In this document: positions 30,396 through 38,572 of the stretch, in pieces
Layout: every line of letters begins with the position of its first letter
Numbering within the stretch: position 1 is the stretch's first letter
Origin: Blastococcus sp. TF02-8
GTDB lineage: Bacteria > Actinomycetota > Actinomycetes > Mycobacteriales > Geodermatophilaceae
Reading direction: 5' to 3'
Assembly (NCBI RefSeq): GCF_003319175.1
Contig: NZ_QOHK01000001.1
Location: 558,001 to 622,000 of the forward strand
DNA length: 64,000 nucleotides
Notes under the pieces: model-generated
The model's input: the letters and a program-made list of their open reading frames with translations, nothing else
Databases searched by the model: none
Told to the model about the DNA's origin: nothing
Translations under genes and position numbers: made by a program

Positions 30396-31955
30396 ATGCG
30401 TCTGCCCCGAGGCCTTCCGGCCGTCGCGTCCAGCGTGCTGCTCGCCCTGCCCCTGGCACTCGCCGGCTGCACGTCGTTCGGCGACAGCGCCGAGAAGCCG
30501 GCCGCCACCAGCGCCACGCCCACCGAGGTGGAGGCAGCGCCGATCGAGTGGAGCGACTGCGACGCCCAGATCCAGCCGCTGATCGAGGGGCAGCCCGGCA
30601 GCGACCGGGACATCCTCTTCGAGTGCGGCAGCACCGACGTGCCGATCAGCTACGACGAGCCCGGCGGCGCCACGCTGCCGCTCTTCCTCGTGCGCGCGAA
30701 GTTCGCCGGGCAGACCGAGCGGATCGGCTCCCTCGTCGTCAACCCGGGCGGCCCGGGCGGTTCGGGTGCCGACGCCGCAATCGGCCTGGCCCTGACCCTG
30801 CCCGAGGACGTGCTGCGTCGCTTCGACGTCGTCGGTTTCGATCCCCGCGGCGTCGGCCTCTCGACGCCGGTCGAGTGCATCCCCGCCGAGCTCAAGGACC
30901 GGCTGGTGGCCGCCGAGCCGCGCCCGACCACGGCCGAGCAGCTCGACACCGTCTTCGGTCTGGCCCGCGAGGCGGCCGACGACTGCGGAAAGGAGTACGG
31001 GGACGCGCTGGGCACCTTCAACACCGTGGACACCGCGCGCGACATGGAGCAGCTGCGCAAGTCCCTCGGCGACGAGAAGCTGACCTACCTCGGGTACTCC
31101 TACGGCACCACGCTGGGCTCCACCTACGCCGAGATCTTCCCTGACCGGGTGCGGGCCATGGTGCTCGACGCCGCGGTGGACCCCGACTCCAGCGCGGTCG
31201 AGGACGCCGAGGCGAGTGCCGCCGGCTTCGAGGCCGGGTTCAACGCCTTCGCCGACAACTGCAAGGGCCTCATCGCCGGCTGCCCGCTCGGCGAGGACCC
31301 GCGCCGCTTCCTCGAGGACCTGCTCGGCCAGGCGGCCGGGGCGCCGATCCCCAGCAGCGTGGAGGGCGAGACCCGACAGGCGACGCCGGGCGTCGTCCTC
31401 ACCGCCGTGCAGGCAGCGCTGTACGACACCGCGTCGTGGCCGCAGCTGGCGCAGGGCCTCCGCGCGGCGAAGGACGGCGACTCGAAGGCGCTGTTCTCCC
31501 TCGCCGACGAGCTCACCGGCCGCCTCGAGGACAAGTCCTACTCCAACCTTCTCGACGCCAACCTGGCCATCAACTGCGCCGACACCGACGAGGAGGTCGA
31601 CGAGGGTCAGGTGCGCGAGCTGGTGGCCCAGTGGAGCCAGAAGTACCCGCTCTTCGGCGCCGGCTCGGCCGCCGGGCTGTTCACCTGCTCGGTGTGGGAC
31701 GCCGACCGCACCCCGCTGCCGGAGCGCGACGCCGCCGGCAGCGCCCCGATCCTGGTCGTCGGCAACCAGGGCGACCCGGTCACGCCGCTGCCCGGTGCCG
31801 TGGACATGGCGGAGGACCTGCAGGCCGGCGTGCTGCTCACCTGGCAGGGTCAGGGCCACACGGCCTACCCCAAGACCGAGTGCATCACCGCGGCCGTGAA
31901 CGCGTACCTGATCGACCTGGTGGCACCGCAGGACGGGCTGACCTGCCCGGCCTGA
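30396..31955 (+). CDS. secreted lipoprotein, alpha/beta-hydrolase peptidase (TAP-like)
   Basis: A 519-residue exported enzyme of the tripeptidyl-aminopeptidase (SlpD/SlpE) type. It starts with a lipoprotein signal, MRLPRGLPA...LALAGC, with the lipid-attached cysteine near residue 24. The alpha/beta-hydrolase domain shows the oxyanion stretch VVNPGGPGGSG, nucleophile GYSYGTTLGS, aspartate in VGNQGDPVTPL and histidine in GQGHTAYPKTECI; the TAP-like C-terminal domain carries the last two. Cysteines in NCKGLIAGCPLG and the C-terminus suggest disulfides. It lies between ligC and primC with no functional link that I can see. Confidence 0.92.
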   Translation: MRLPRGLPAVASSVLLALPLALAGCTSFGDSAEKPAATSATPTEVEAAPIEWSDCDAQIQPLIEGQPGSDRDILFECGSTDVPISYDEPGGATLPLFLVRAKFAGQTERIGSLVVNPGGPGGSGADAAIGLALTLPEDVLRRFDVVGFDPRGVGLSTPVECIPAELKDRLVAAEPRPTTAEQLDTVFGLAREAADDCGKEYGDALGTFNTVDTARDMEQLRKSLGDEKLTYLGYSYGTTLGSTYAEIFPDRVRAMVLDAAVDPDSSAVEDAEASAAGFEAGFNAFADNCKGLIAGCPLGEDPRRFLEDLLGQAAGAPIPSSVEGETRQATPGVVLTAVQAALYDTASWPQLAQGLRAAKDGDSKALFSLADELTGRLEDKSYSNLLDANLAINCADTDEEVDEGQVRELVAQWSQKYPLFGAGSAAGLFTCSVWDADRTPLPERDAAGSAPILVVGNQGDPVTPLPGAVDMAEDLQAGVLLTWQGQGHTAYPKTECITAAVNAYLIDLVAPQDGLTCPA

Positions 31956-31978
31956 CCGGGCTGAGCGAGCGGAGCGAC

Positions 31979-33043
31979 ATGGCCAGCAGCAAGGACGCCG
32001 TCGTCCTCGACGTCGCCGGGCACGAGGTGCGGGTGTCCAACCCGGAGAAGCCCTACTTCGCGGAGAAGGGCATCCGGAAGATCGACGTCGTCGAGTACTT
32101 CATCAGCGTCGGCGAGGGCATCCTGTTCGCCCTGCGGGACCGGCCGACGACGCTCGAGCGCTGGCCCGGCGGGGTGTTCGAGGGCGCTCGCCTCTCCACC
32201 CGGATGGACAACACCGGCGACGCCTTCTACCAGAAGCGGGTGCCCAAGAACGCCCCGCCGTGGGTCCCGACGGCGCACATCACGTTCCCCAGCGGGCGGA
32301 CGGCCGACGAGATCGCGCCCGACTCGGTCGCGGTGGTCGCCTGGTGCGCCAACCTCGGCACGCTGACGTTCCACCCGTGGCCGGTCGGCAGGGACGACGT
32401 CGAGTCCCCGAACCAGATCCGCATCGACCTGGACCCGCAGCCGGGCACCGACTTCTCCGACGCCGTGTGGGTCGCCCCGCACGTGCGGGAGCTGCTCGCC
32501 GAGTTCGGCCTGCGGGGCTGGCCGAAGACCTCGGGCGGCCGCGGGGTGCACATCTACGTGCCGATCCAGCCGCGGTGGACCTTCACGGAGGTGCGCCGGG
32601 CGGTGATCGCCTTCGGCCGCGAGCTGGAACGCCGCCTCCCCGACCGCGTGACGATGTCGTGGTGGAAGGAGGAGCGCGGCGAGAAGATCTTCATCGACTA
32701 CAACCAGATGGCCCGTGACCGCACGATCGCCAGCGCCTACTCCATCCGACCCAGACCGCACGCGCCCGTCTCCGCACCGGTGGACTGGGACGAGCTGCCC
32801 GACGTCTCACCGTTCGACTTCGACGTCCTCACCATGCCGGCCCGGTTCCGCGAGGCGGGTGACAAGCACGCGGGCCTGGCCGACCACGCCTTCGACATCA
32901 CGGGCCTGCTGGAGCTGGCGGAGAAGCAGGAGGTCGACGCCGGTATGGGGGACCTGCCCTATCCGCCGGACTACCCGAAGATGCCGGGGGAGCCGATGCG
33001 GGTCCAGCCCAGCCGGGCGCGCAAGGCGCCTGCGGAGGGCTGA
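31979..33043 (+). CDS. stand-alone LigD-type polymerase/primase (PrimC)
   Basis: A 354-residue archaeo-eukaryotic primase-superfamily polymerase like the LigD polymerase domain, which adds ribonucleotides to gaps and ends. Visible: EVRVSNPEKPYFAEKGIRK, metal-binding RIDLDPQPGTDF, the SGGRGVHIYVPI strand with the catalytic histidine, and DYNQMARDRTIASAYSIRPRPHAPVSAPVDWDEL at the C-terminus. No ligase or nuclease domain is fused. The ATG at 31979 is preceded by GAGCGAGCGGAGCG. With LigC it would fill and seal single-strand gaps, as shown for the mycobacterial pair. It ends 10 bp from the convergent PilZ gene. Confidence 0.9.
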   Translation: MASSKDAVVLDVAGHEVRVSNPEKPYFAEKGIRKIDVVEYFISVGEGILFALRDRPTTLERWPGGVFEGARLSTRMDNTGDAFYQKRVPKNAPPWVPTAHITFPSGRTADEIAPDSVAVVAWCANLGTLTFHPWPVGRDDVESPNQIRIDLDPQPGTDFSDAVWVAPHVRELLAEFGLRGWPKTSGGRGVHIYVPIQPRWTFTEVRRAVIAFGRELERRLPDRVTMSWWKEERGEKIFIDYNQMARDRTIASAYSIRPRPHAPVSAPVDWDELPDVSPFDFDVLTMPARFREAGDKHAGLADHAFDITGLLELAEKQEVDAGMGDLPYPPDYPKMPGEPMRVQPSRARKAPAEG

Positions 33044-33053
33044 ACCGGCACGG

Positions 33054-33614
33054 TCACTCGTCCTTGGCCCGCTCGTCCCGCAGCGCCTTGAAGACCCGGC
33101 GGCGCAGCGCGTCGCCGTCGGCCTCCGGCACGTCGAGGAACTTCAGCGACAGCAGCCACCGGGGGCCGTGGATGTTCTGCCGGACGATCTCACCGGTCAC
33201 GTGCACCAGCCGGTCGTCCAGGTCGATGCTGACCTCGGTGCGAGTGCCGCTGTCCGACGGGACGCCCCAGCCGTCGACGATGGCCCGCATCCCGGCCTCG
33301 CTGGGGTCGACGGTCTGGCCGGTGAGCAGCCCGTCGGACCACGGCAAGCTGACCGGGAGCTCCGCGCGCGCCCGCACGCTCCGGCGGCGCTGGCTGCGCT
33401 CGGCCGGTCCGGTGGCCTGCAGGTTCCACAGGATCTCGGCGGTGTCGTCGTCGACGGCGGCGATCGTGGCCGGGAGGGTGGGCTCCTCGTAGCCGGCGAC
33501 CCAGTAGAGCTCCACCGGGTCGCCGGACTTGACCGCGGTCTTCCACGCCGTGCCCTCGCCCTCGGGACGGACGGCGATCAGGAACTCGGTCGACACCTCC
33601 ACCGAAGCGGTCAT
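33054..33614 (-). CDS. PilZ-domain protein (c-di-GMP effector candidate)
   Basis: A 186-residue protein with an N-terminal strand-rich domain and a C-terminal PilZ domain. Both c-di-GMP contacts are present: RxxxR in QRRRSVRARAE near residue 75 and DxSxxG in VDPSEAGMRAIV near 103. The ending WLLSLKFLDVPEADGDALRRRVFKALR is typical of PilZ. So it probably binds c-di-GMP and changes motility or surface behaviour, though the partner is unknown. The start is uncertain: ATG 33614 has no clear ribosome site, and the frame stays open to 33803 with several GTG codons. Confidence 0.8.
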   Translation of the reverse strand: MTASVEVSTEFLIAVRPEGEGTAWKTAVKSGDPVELYWVAGYEEPTLPATIAAVDDDTAEILWNLQATGPAERSQRRRSVRARAELPVSLPWSDGLLTGQTVDPSEAGMRAIVDGWGVPSDSGTRTEVSIDLDDRLVHVTGEIVRQNIHGPRWLLSLKFLDVPEADGDALRRRVFKALRDERAKDE

Positions 33615-33852
33615 GCTGATGCCGCGAGCCACCGACGTGACGTCGGCCGACGTGCTCACCTCCGGCCGGACAGCGTTGGGCTCTCGGTCATCGGGGTCCG
33701 CCACCTGCACACGGAAGGGGACGACCGACCGGTCGCCCCCGGGCGACGCACCGGCCACCCTCGGTTCCGTATATCGCCAGGTCGCCGGGAGTAGTGCGCG
33801 CAACCGGAGCCGTTGTGCCCCTCGGGGGTGACCCCCGATGCCGCTCGACGAG

Positions 33853-34101
33853 TCAGGAGGCGAGCCGGCGGGCCCCTGACCCGAACGAGTGCGCGACCAG
33901 CGCGGCAGGTCCCGCGACCTCCAGCGCCAGGGTCGCCGCCGCCACCGCCGCGCGCAGCGCGACGGCCGACTCGGCCAGCCGGTCGGCCATGAGGAGGTCC
34001 AGGTCGGCGTCGTGCAGGTCCTCGATGTCGCGCAGCAGCACGCCCTGACCGGTCGCGGTGGCGGAGTCGACGACGGCGTTGCGGGCGGCTGCGGGGCTCA
34101 T
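33853..34101 (-). CDS. small hypothetical protein
   Basis: An 82-residue, mostly helical protein: SPAAARNAVVDSATATGQGVLLRDIEDLHDADLDLLMADRLAESAVALRA in outline, followed by an alanine/valine-rich helix that may sit in the membrane. The ATG at 34101 has a good AGGAGA site 6 nt upstream, which supports a real gene. I recognise no family. It stands alone between the PilZ gene and a divergent small membrane protein gene. Confidence 0.55.
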   Translation of the reverse strand: MSPAAARNAVVDSATATGQGVLLRDIEDLHDADLDLLMADRLAESAVALRAAVAAATLALEVAGPAALVAHSFGSGARRLAS

Positions 34102-34241
34102 GGTGGTTCTCCTGGGTGAGTTGCTCGGTACGCCGGATCCGTCCGGCTCCACCACCGTGCAGTCCTAGGCGCACGGTGGCGCCGAGAGAACCGCAGGAAA
34201 TCCGCAAGGACCGCCACGGCGGACCCGTACGGCTCGCCGGA

Positions 34242-34286
34242 GGCGCCGGCTCACCCCTCGGGGTGAGAGCACCCTGCACCGGCGCC
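34242..34286 (+). other. nested palindrome in the leader of the small membrane protein gene
   Basis: Two perfect 8-bp stems stacked on each other: GGCGCCGG (34242-34249) with CCGGCGCC (34279-34286), and inside it CTCACCCC with GGGGTGAG (34250-34257, 34260-34267). An 11-nt bulge lies on the 3' side. It is 68 nt upstream of the GTG at 34354 in a 252-bp gap. Confidence 0.5.
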
Positions 34287-34353
34287 CCGGCCGCTCCAGC
34301 CCCGTCCGGCCGGGACCGATGCAGGACAGGGGTTCCAACGGAGGAGAGTTGAC

Positions 34354-34761
34354 GTGAAGGTCTGGCTGCTGGTGTACGGCGTGCTGTACGTCGTCATCGA
34401 GATGGTCGGCCAGTCACTGGAGTCCGTCGGCTGGCCGCGGATCACGGCGCTGGACGTGGCGACCGCCGTGACCGACGCGTTCCTGACCGTGTCCGTGATG
34501 TGCGCCGTCCTCCTCGCGCTGAAGCTGGGCGCGGAACGCTACGGACCGCGGCTTGTCCTGCGCTGGGAGAACGGCCGGCCGGTCGAGCTGGCCCCCGGGG
34601 GGCCGATCGGCGTGCGCTCCTGGCGGCCGGAGCCCCCCTCCCTGCCTGCGGTTCCGGCGTCCCCGCCCCGCCCCGGCAGCACCTACTCGGTCGGCGCCTA
34701 CGGCCGCAGCCGGCGCCGCGTGGCGCCGTCCTTCCCCGAGGAGCCCGGCCACCTGCTGTGA
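34354..34761 (+). CDS. small membrane protein, function unknown
   Basis: A 135-residue protein with an N-terminal membrane helix (VWLLVYGVLYVVIEMVG), a second hydrophobic stretch near residues 40-57 (AFLTVSVMCAVLLALKLG) and a proline/serine-rich, basic cytoplasmic tail ending SFPEEPGHLL. The GTG at 34354 is preceded by a strong GGAGGAG. No family recognised. It precedes the cold-shock gene by 145 bp, but that gene has its own promoter. Confidence 0.6.
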   Translation: MKVWLLVYGVLYVVIEMVGQSLESVGWPRITALDVATAVTDAFLTVSVMCAVLLALKLGAERYGPRLVLRWENGRPVELAPGGPIGVRSWRPEPPSLPAVPASPPRPGSTYSVGAYGRSRRRVAPSFPEEPGHLL

Positions 34762-34834
34762 GGCGTCACCCGCACCAGGAAGAGTCGCAGGTCACAGTTG
34801 TGCGGCAGCGTGTTCCCTTCTGGCGATCTTTGGC

Positions 34835-34840
34835 TAGGGT
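34835..34840 (+). promoter_or_regulatory. -10 box of the cold-shock gene
   Basis: TAGGGT, giving a start near 34847 and a leader of about 60 nt, as is usual for cold-shock genes. Confidence 0.4.
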
Positions 34841-34906
34841 TGGGGGGTCGGGAAGGCCCTGCGCTATGGCAGGACCCCGATGCACAACCTCAGCTAGGAG
34901 CGAGCA

Positions 34907-35110
34907 ATGCCCGAAGGAACTGTCAAGTGGTTCAACGCGGAGAAGGGGTTCGGCTTCGCCACCCCTGACGGTGGCGGACCGGACGTGTTCGTCCACTACT
35001 CGGCCATCCAGACCAGCGGGTACCGCTCGCTCGACGAGGGCCAGCGCATCGCGTTCGACATCGAGCAGGGCCAGAAGGGCCCGCAGGCTGCGAACGTGAC
35101 CCCCCTCTGA
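34907..35110 (+). CDS. cold-shock protein (CspA family)
   Basis: A 67-residue single-domain RNA chaperone. The nucleic-acid-binding motifs RNP1 (KGFGFATP) and RNP2 (VFVHYSAI) are intact, with [11 protein letters not shown] at the start. The ATG at 34907 follows AGGAG. It has its own -10 box, a moderate leader and a strong terminator, so it is a single-gene unit. It melts structure in mRNAs, chiefly at low temperature or on growth change; which of these applies here cannot be told. Confidence 0.95.
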   Translation: MPEGTVKWFNAEKGFGFATPDGGGPDVFVHYSAIQTSGYRSLDEGQRIAFDIEQGQKGPQAANVTPL

Positions 35111-35125
35111 TCTTCTGATCAGTCC

Positions 35126-35160
35126 AGCGCCCCCGTCCGGAACTTCCGGGCGGGGGCGCT
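35126..35160 (+). terminator. cold-shock gene terminator
   Basis: 10-bp stem AGCGCCCCCG/CGGGGGCGCT (35126-35135 with 35151-35160), a small inner hairpin, then GTCCTTTCC. It also lies at the end of the convergent gene. Confidence 0.8.
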
Positions 35161-35173
35161 GTCCTTTCCCGGG

Positions 35174-35632
35174 TCAGCGGGCGCGCGGCACGTACCCGCC
35201 GACCAGCGACTGCATCAGCAGCGCACCCGCGTCAGGGCCGACCGCCCGCGCCGCATCCGCGAACGCCTGCCAGCGGGCGCGCTCCACGTCGGTGGGCGCG
35301 TTCTCCGCGCGAGCGGTGAGCTGGTCGAGCAGCCGGTCCCACTCCCCCTGCGGCGTCGGCCAGAGCCCGGCCAGCCGACGCGCTTCCGCCGAGATCGCGG
35401 TGATGCGCACGATGTCGCCCGCGTGGTTGGTGAGCGGCTCGATGTAGCCCGCCGACGCCAGCGCCTTGGCCGCTGCGACCACCTCGGCCTTCGGCAGGCC
35501 GCTGGCCGGCACCACCGCCCCCAGCACATAGGGGGAGCCGCCGTGCTCCGGCCCGTCGACCAGCCGGGCGATGGCCCGCAGCACCGGGAGGTCGCGGGTG
35601 AACCAGGCATCGGGCAGCGGAGAGCTCGTCAC
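35174..35632 (-). CDS. hypothetical protein with winged-helix-like fold
   Basis: A 152-residue soluble protein. LPVLRAIARLVDGPEHGG...GLPKAEVVAAAKALASAGYIEPL reads like a winged-helix unit (helix, turn, recognition helix, wing), and GDIVRITAISAEARRLAGLWP continues like the wing and exit helix of MarR/PadR-type proteins. The rest is helical. DNA binding is therefore possible but not shown. The GTG at 35632 was chosen because the upstream part of the frame is antisense to msrB. It is divergent from msrB, 82 bp apart, and might regulate it; this is speculation. Confidence 0.6.
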   Translation of the reverse strand: MTSSPLPDAWFTRDLPVLRAIARLVDGPEHGGSPYVLGAVVPASGLPKAEVVAAAKALASAGYIEPLTNHAGDIVRITAISAEARRLAGLWPTPQGEWDRLLDQLTARAENAPTDVERARWQAFADAARAVGPDAGALLMQSLVGGYVPRAR

Positions 35633-35702
35633 CACCCCAGTCTCCCCGTCCGCCCCGGTCACCCGCCCGGGCGGTCCCCCGGACGGGGTGGCGGAGCCGC
35701 CG

Positions 35703-35708
35703 TACCGT
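35703..35708 (+). promoter_or_regulatory. -10 box of msrB (leaderless)
   Basis: TACCGT, 6 nt before the ATG at 35715. The 6-nt spacer reads GGAGGC, which looks like a ribosome site but would not be transcribed if the start site is at the ATG. Confidence 0.45.
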
Positions 35709-35714
35709 GGAGGC

Positions 35715-36131
35715 ATGACCACCTCCGCATCGCAGCCCCAGGTCAGCAAGACCGACGAGGAGTGGCGCGCGCAGCTGTCCCCCGAGGAGTACGCGGTGCT
35801 CCGCCAGGCCGGGACCGAGCGGGCCTGGACCGGTGAGTACGTCGACACCAAGACCGTCGGCGTCTACGAGTGCCGCGCCTGCGGCGCCGAGCTCTTCCGC
35901 TCCGAGACGAAGTTCGACTCGCACTGCGGCTGGCCGTCCTTCTACGAGGCCTCGGCCGAGGACAACGTCGTCCTCCGCGAGGACCGCAGCTACGGGATGA
36001 TCCGCACCGAGGTGCTGTGCGCGTCCTGCCACAGCCACCTGGGCCACCTGTTCGACGACGCCCCGCAGACGCCCACCGGCGACCGCTACTGCATCAACTC
36101 CGTGTCCATCCGGCTCCAGCCGGCGGAGTAG
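35715..36131 (+). CDS. msrB: peptide-methionine (R)-S-oxide reductase
   Basis: Repairs the R-epimer of oxidised methionine in proteins. The 138-residue length is normal. Two zinc-binding pairs (ECRACG and CASCHSHLGHLF), the HCGWPSF substrate site, and the catalytic cysteine in RYCINSVSIRL are all present. The enzyme is cytoplasmic and takes electrons from thioredoxin. It is divergent from a possible winged-helix gene and convergent with hemQ across a 21-bp hairpin. msrB also lies beside hemQ in M. tuberculosis (Rv2674/Rv2676c, from memory). Confidence 0.97.
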   Translation: MTTSASQPQVSKTDEEWRAQLSPEEYAVLRQAGTERAWTGEYVDTKTVGVYECRACGAELFRSETKFDSHCGWPSFYEASAEDNVVLREDRSYGMIRTEVLCASCHSHLGHLFDDAPQTPTGDRYCINSVSIRLQPAE

Positions 36132-36140
36132 GCCGCTCGT

Positions 36141-36186
36141 ACGCCTGAGGGCGGCTACCGATCGCTCGGTAGCCGCCCTCAGGCGT
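36141..36186. terminator. bidirectional terminator between msrB and hemQ
   Basis: Perfect 21-bp stem (36141-36161 with 36166-36186) with a TCGC tetraloop, 9 nt past the msrB stop and 12 nt past the hemQ stop. Confidence 0.9.
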
Positions 36187-36198
36187 GTGCGGGTGCTG

Positions 36199-36915
36199 TC
36201 AGGGCAGGTCTCGGACCAGCTCGGCGATCGCCTTGCGGGTGCCGGTGTAGAACGGCACCTCCTCGCGCACGTGCCTCCGGGCGCGGCTGGCCCGCAGGTC
36301 GCGCATCAGGTCGACGATGCGGTGCAGCTCGTCGGCCTCGAAGGCCAGCATCCACTCGTAGTCACCCAGACCGAACGAGGCCACCGTGTTCGCTCGCACG
36401 TCGGGGTACGGGCGCGCCTGCATCCCGTGCTCCTTCAGCATGTCCCGTCGCTCCTCGTCGGGCAGCAGGTACCACTCGTAGGAACGCACGAACGGGTACA
36501 CGCAGACGAAGCGGCGCGGCTCCTCGTCGGCGAGGAACGCCGGGATGTGGCTGCGGTTGAACTCCGCCGGGCGGTGCAGCGCCATCTGCGACCACACCGG
36601 CTCCAGACGACGGCCCAGGGCGGTGCGGCGCAGCCGCGTGTAGGCCTCCTGCAGCGCCTCGGCCGACGACGAGTGCCACCAGACCATGAGGTCGGCGTCG
36701 GCCCGCAGGCCGCTGACGTCGTACGTCCCGCGGACGACGACGTCCTTGCCGGCGAGCTCCTCGACCAGCGCCGCGGCCTCGTCGGCCTCGGTTCCGCGCT
36801 GCTCGTCACCGAAGGGCTGCGCGAGCTTGAACACCGACCACATGGTGTAGCGGATGCTGGCGTTCAGCTCGTTCGCCCGCTTGCCGATGCTGCGTTCCTC
36901 CACCTGCTCGCTCAT
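36199..36915 (-). CDS. hemQ: coproheme decarboxylase (HemQ/ChdC)
   Basis: The last step of the coproporphyrin-dependent heme pathway: two oxidative decarboxylations of coproheme to heme b. The 238-residue chlorite-dismutase-family protein shows [10 protein letters not shown] at the start, [30 protein letters not shown] with the likely catalytic tyrosine, and [25 protein letters not shown]. The ATG at 36915 has GACAAT 6 nt upstream, close to the leaderless pattern. hemY and hemE lie upstream on the same strand, and the set confirms the Gram-positive route. Confidence 0.95.
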   Translation of the reverse strand: MSEQVEERSIGKRANELNASIRYTMWSVFKLAQPFGDEQRGTEADEAAALVEELAGKDVVVRGTYDVSGLRADADLMVWWHSSSAEALQEAYTRLRRTALGRRLEPVWSQMALHRPAEFNRSHIPAFLADEEPRRFVCVYPFVRSYEWYLLPDEERRDMLKEHGMQARPYPDVRANTVASFGLGDYEWMLAFEADELHRIVDLMRDLRASRARRHVREEVPFYTGTRKAIAELVRDLP

Positions 36916-37001
36916 GCGCCCATTGTCGCGCGGTCGGGCCGCCCGGCGGCGGTGAGGGTCTGTGATCCTCCGCGGGACGGCGCCCAGCGGCTACGGGGCG
37001 G

Positions 37002-37157
37002 TCAGGTGGCGGGGCCGCCCGACCCCTCGGCTTGGTCGTTCGGGCGGGCGTGCACGGTGCGGCAGTCCGCGCAGGCGGCCATCCAGACGTGGTGGCGGAG
37101 GCAGCGGTCGAGTACGGCGGAGGTGCTCTTCTTGTTCGGGTGGTACGTGGTGCTCAC
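37002..37157 (-). CDS. possible 51-residue CxxC protein between hemQ and hemY
   Basis: A short frame starting at GTG 37157 with GGAAG 6 nt upstream. The product is STTYHPNKKSTSAVLDRC, then LRHHVWMAACADCRTVHA and a short tail. It holds four potential metal ligands in AACADCRTVH plus an HH pair. It fills most of the 292-bp gap between hemQ and hemY, on their strand, with protein-like composition. I do not recognise a family and it may not be real. Confidence 0.4.
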   Translation of the reverse strand: MSTTYHPNKKSTSAVLDRCLRHHVWMAACADCRTVHARPNDQAEGSGGPAT

Positions 37158-37207
37158 CCGGCTTCCAACGCCACGGGCGCTGCGGTGATGCCCGGGTCGG
37201 TCGAGGG

Positions 37208-38572
37208 TCACAGCAGCGCGTCGACGGCTCGGGAGGCGTCGCGGATGCAGGCGGGCACGCCCACCCCGGCGAACGCCGCGCCCGCGATGCCCAGACCCGG
37301 CACCTCTCCGACGGCCGTGCGCACGGCGTCCACGCGCCCCTGGTGGCCGACCAGGTACTGCGGCAGTCCCCCGCCCCACCGCACGACCGCGGTCTCGACC
37401 GGCTCCGGCCGGGCCAGCCCCAGCAGCTCGGCGACGTCGGCGACGACCGCAGCGGCGAGGTCCTCGTCCGTGCGCTGCAGCTCCGACTCGTCCCGGAAGC
37501 GGCCCACCGAGGAGCGCACCAGGAGCACGTCGTCACCGAGGTGCGGCCACTTGGACGAGGAGACGGTCACGCCCTTGACCAGCCGGCCGGTCACCGGCGG
37601 CACGAGCAGCCCGGAGCCGGCGCCGACGTCCTGGGCGGGGAAGGCCATGGCAACGACCGCCATCGAGGCGTACGGGATGCCCTGCAGCGGCTGCACCGCC
37701 CCCGGCGCCACCCCACCGAGGAGCCGAGCCGCCTTGCCCGCCGGCGCCGCCACCAGGACGGCGTCGGCCGAGAGCACCTCCGGGGCCGCGACCTGACCGG
37801 TCGAGACCGCGAAGCCGGAGCCGGTGCGCCGGATCGCGTGCGCGGGGGTGCGCAGCCGCACCTCGACGCGGGCGGCGGCCACCAGTGCGGCGGGCAGCGA
37901 GCCGATGCCCTCGTCCACGGTCATGAACACCGGGCCGTCCGCGTCGCCCCGGCTACGGGTGCCGGCGTCCCGGGCCGCCGCGGCAGCCGCGAGCACCGAA
38001 CCCTCACCCAGGTGTGCGAACAGCTGCGGCATCGTCGCCTGCAGCGAGAGCTCGTCGGCCCGGCCGGCGTACACCCCGCCGAGCAGGGGCTCCACCAGCC
38101 GGTCGACCACCTCGTCGCCGAGCCGCTCGCGCAGCAGCCGCCCGACGGCGACGTCGCCGTCGACCGCGAGCGGCGGGAGCTCCCGCTCCGCACGCACCCG
38201 GTCCACGCCCGCAGGCGAGAGGAACCCGTCCAGGCCCTCCGCGGACGCCGGGACCCCGAGGACCGTGCCCGCCGGCAGCGGGAAGCGCCCCTCGGGCAGC
38301 ACGACCGAGGCCTGGGTGGTGGCCGGCGCGACCAGGTGCTCCCCGAGACCGAGCGCCTCGACCAGCCCCACGGCCTCGGGAACCCGGGCCAGCATCGCCT
38401 CCGGGCCGGTGTCGTACCAGTGCCCGGCCAGCTGGATGCGATGGAGCTTGCCACCGATCCGGTCGCCCGCCTCCAGCACGACGATCTCGTCGTCCGGACG
38501 ACGACGCCGCCACTCGAAGGCGGCGGCAAGGCCGGTGATCCCGGCGCCGATGACGACCAGCCGGCGGGTCAT
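37208..38572 (-). CDS. hemY: coproporphyrinogen III oxidase (HemY/HemG-type, FAD)
   Basis: Oxidises coproporphyrinogen III to coproporphyrin III in the Gram-positive heme route (older name protoporphyrinogen oxidase). The 454-residue flavoprotein begins with the FAD dinucleotide fold [16 protein letters not shown]...[13 protein letters not shown], has the substrate-side [33 protein letters not shown], and ends [19 protein letters not shown]. The ATG at 38572 overlaps the hemE stop (ATGA), so the two are coupled. It acts in the cytoplasm or at the membrane surface, upstream of ferrochelatase, which is not in this window. Confidence 0.95.
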   Translation of the reverse strand: MTRRLVVIGAGITGLAAAFEWRRRRPDDEIVVLEAGDRIGGKLHRIQLAGHWYDTGPEAMLARVPEAVGLVEALGLGEHLVAPATTQASVVLPEGRFPLPAGTVLGVPASAEGLDGFLSPAGVDRVRAERELPPLAVDGDVAVGRLLRERLGDEVVDRLVEPLLGGVYAGRADELSLQATMPQLFAHLGEGSVLAAAAAARDAGTRSRGDADGPVFMTVDEGIGSLPAALVAAARVEVRLRTPAHAIRRTGSGFAVSTGQVAAPEVLSADAVLVAAPAGKAARLLGGVAPGAVQPLQGIPYASMAVVAMAFPAQDVGAGSGLLVPPVTGRLVKGVTVSSSKWPHLGDDVLLVRSSVGRFRDESELQRTDEDLAAAVVADVAELLGLARPEPVETAVVRWGGGLPQYLVGHQGRVDAVRTAVGEVPGLGIAGAAFAGVGVPACIRDASRAVDALL

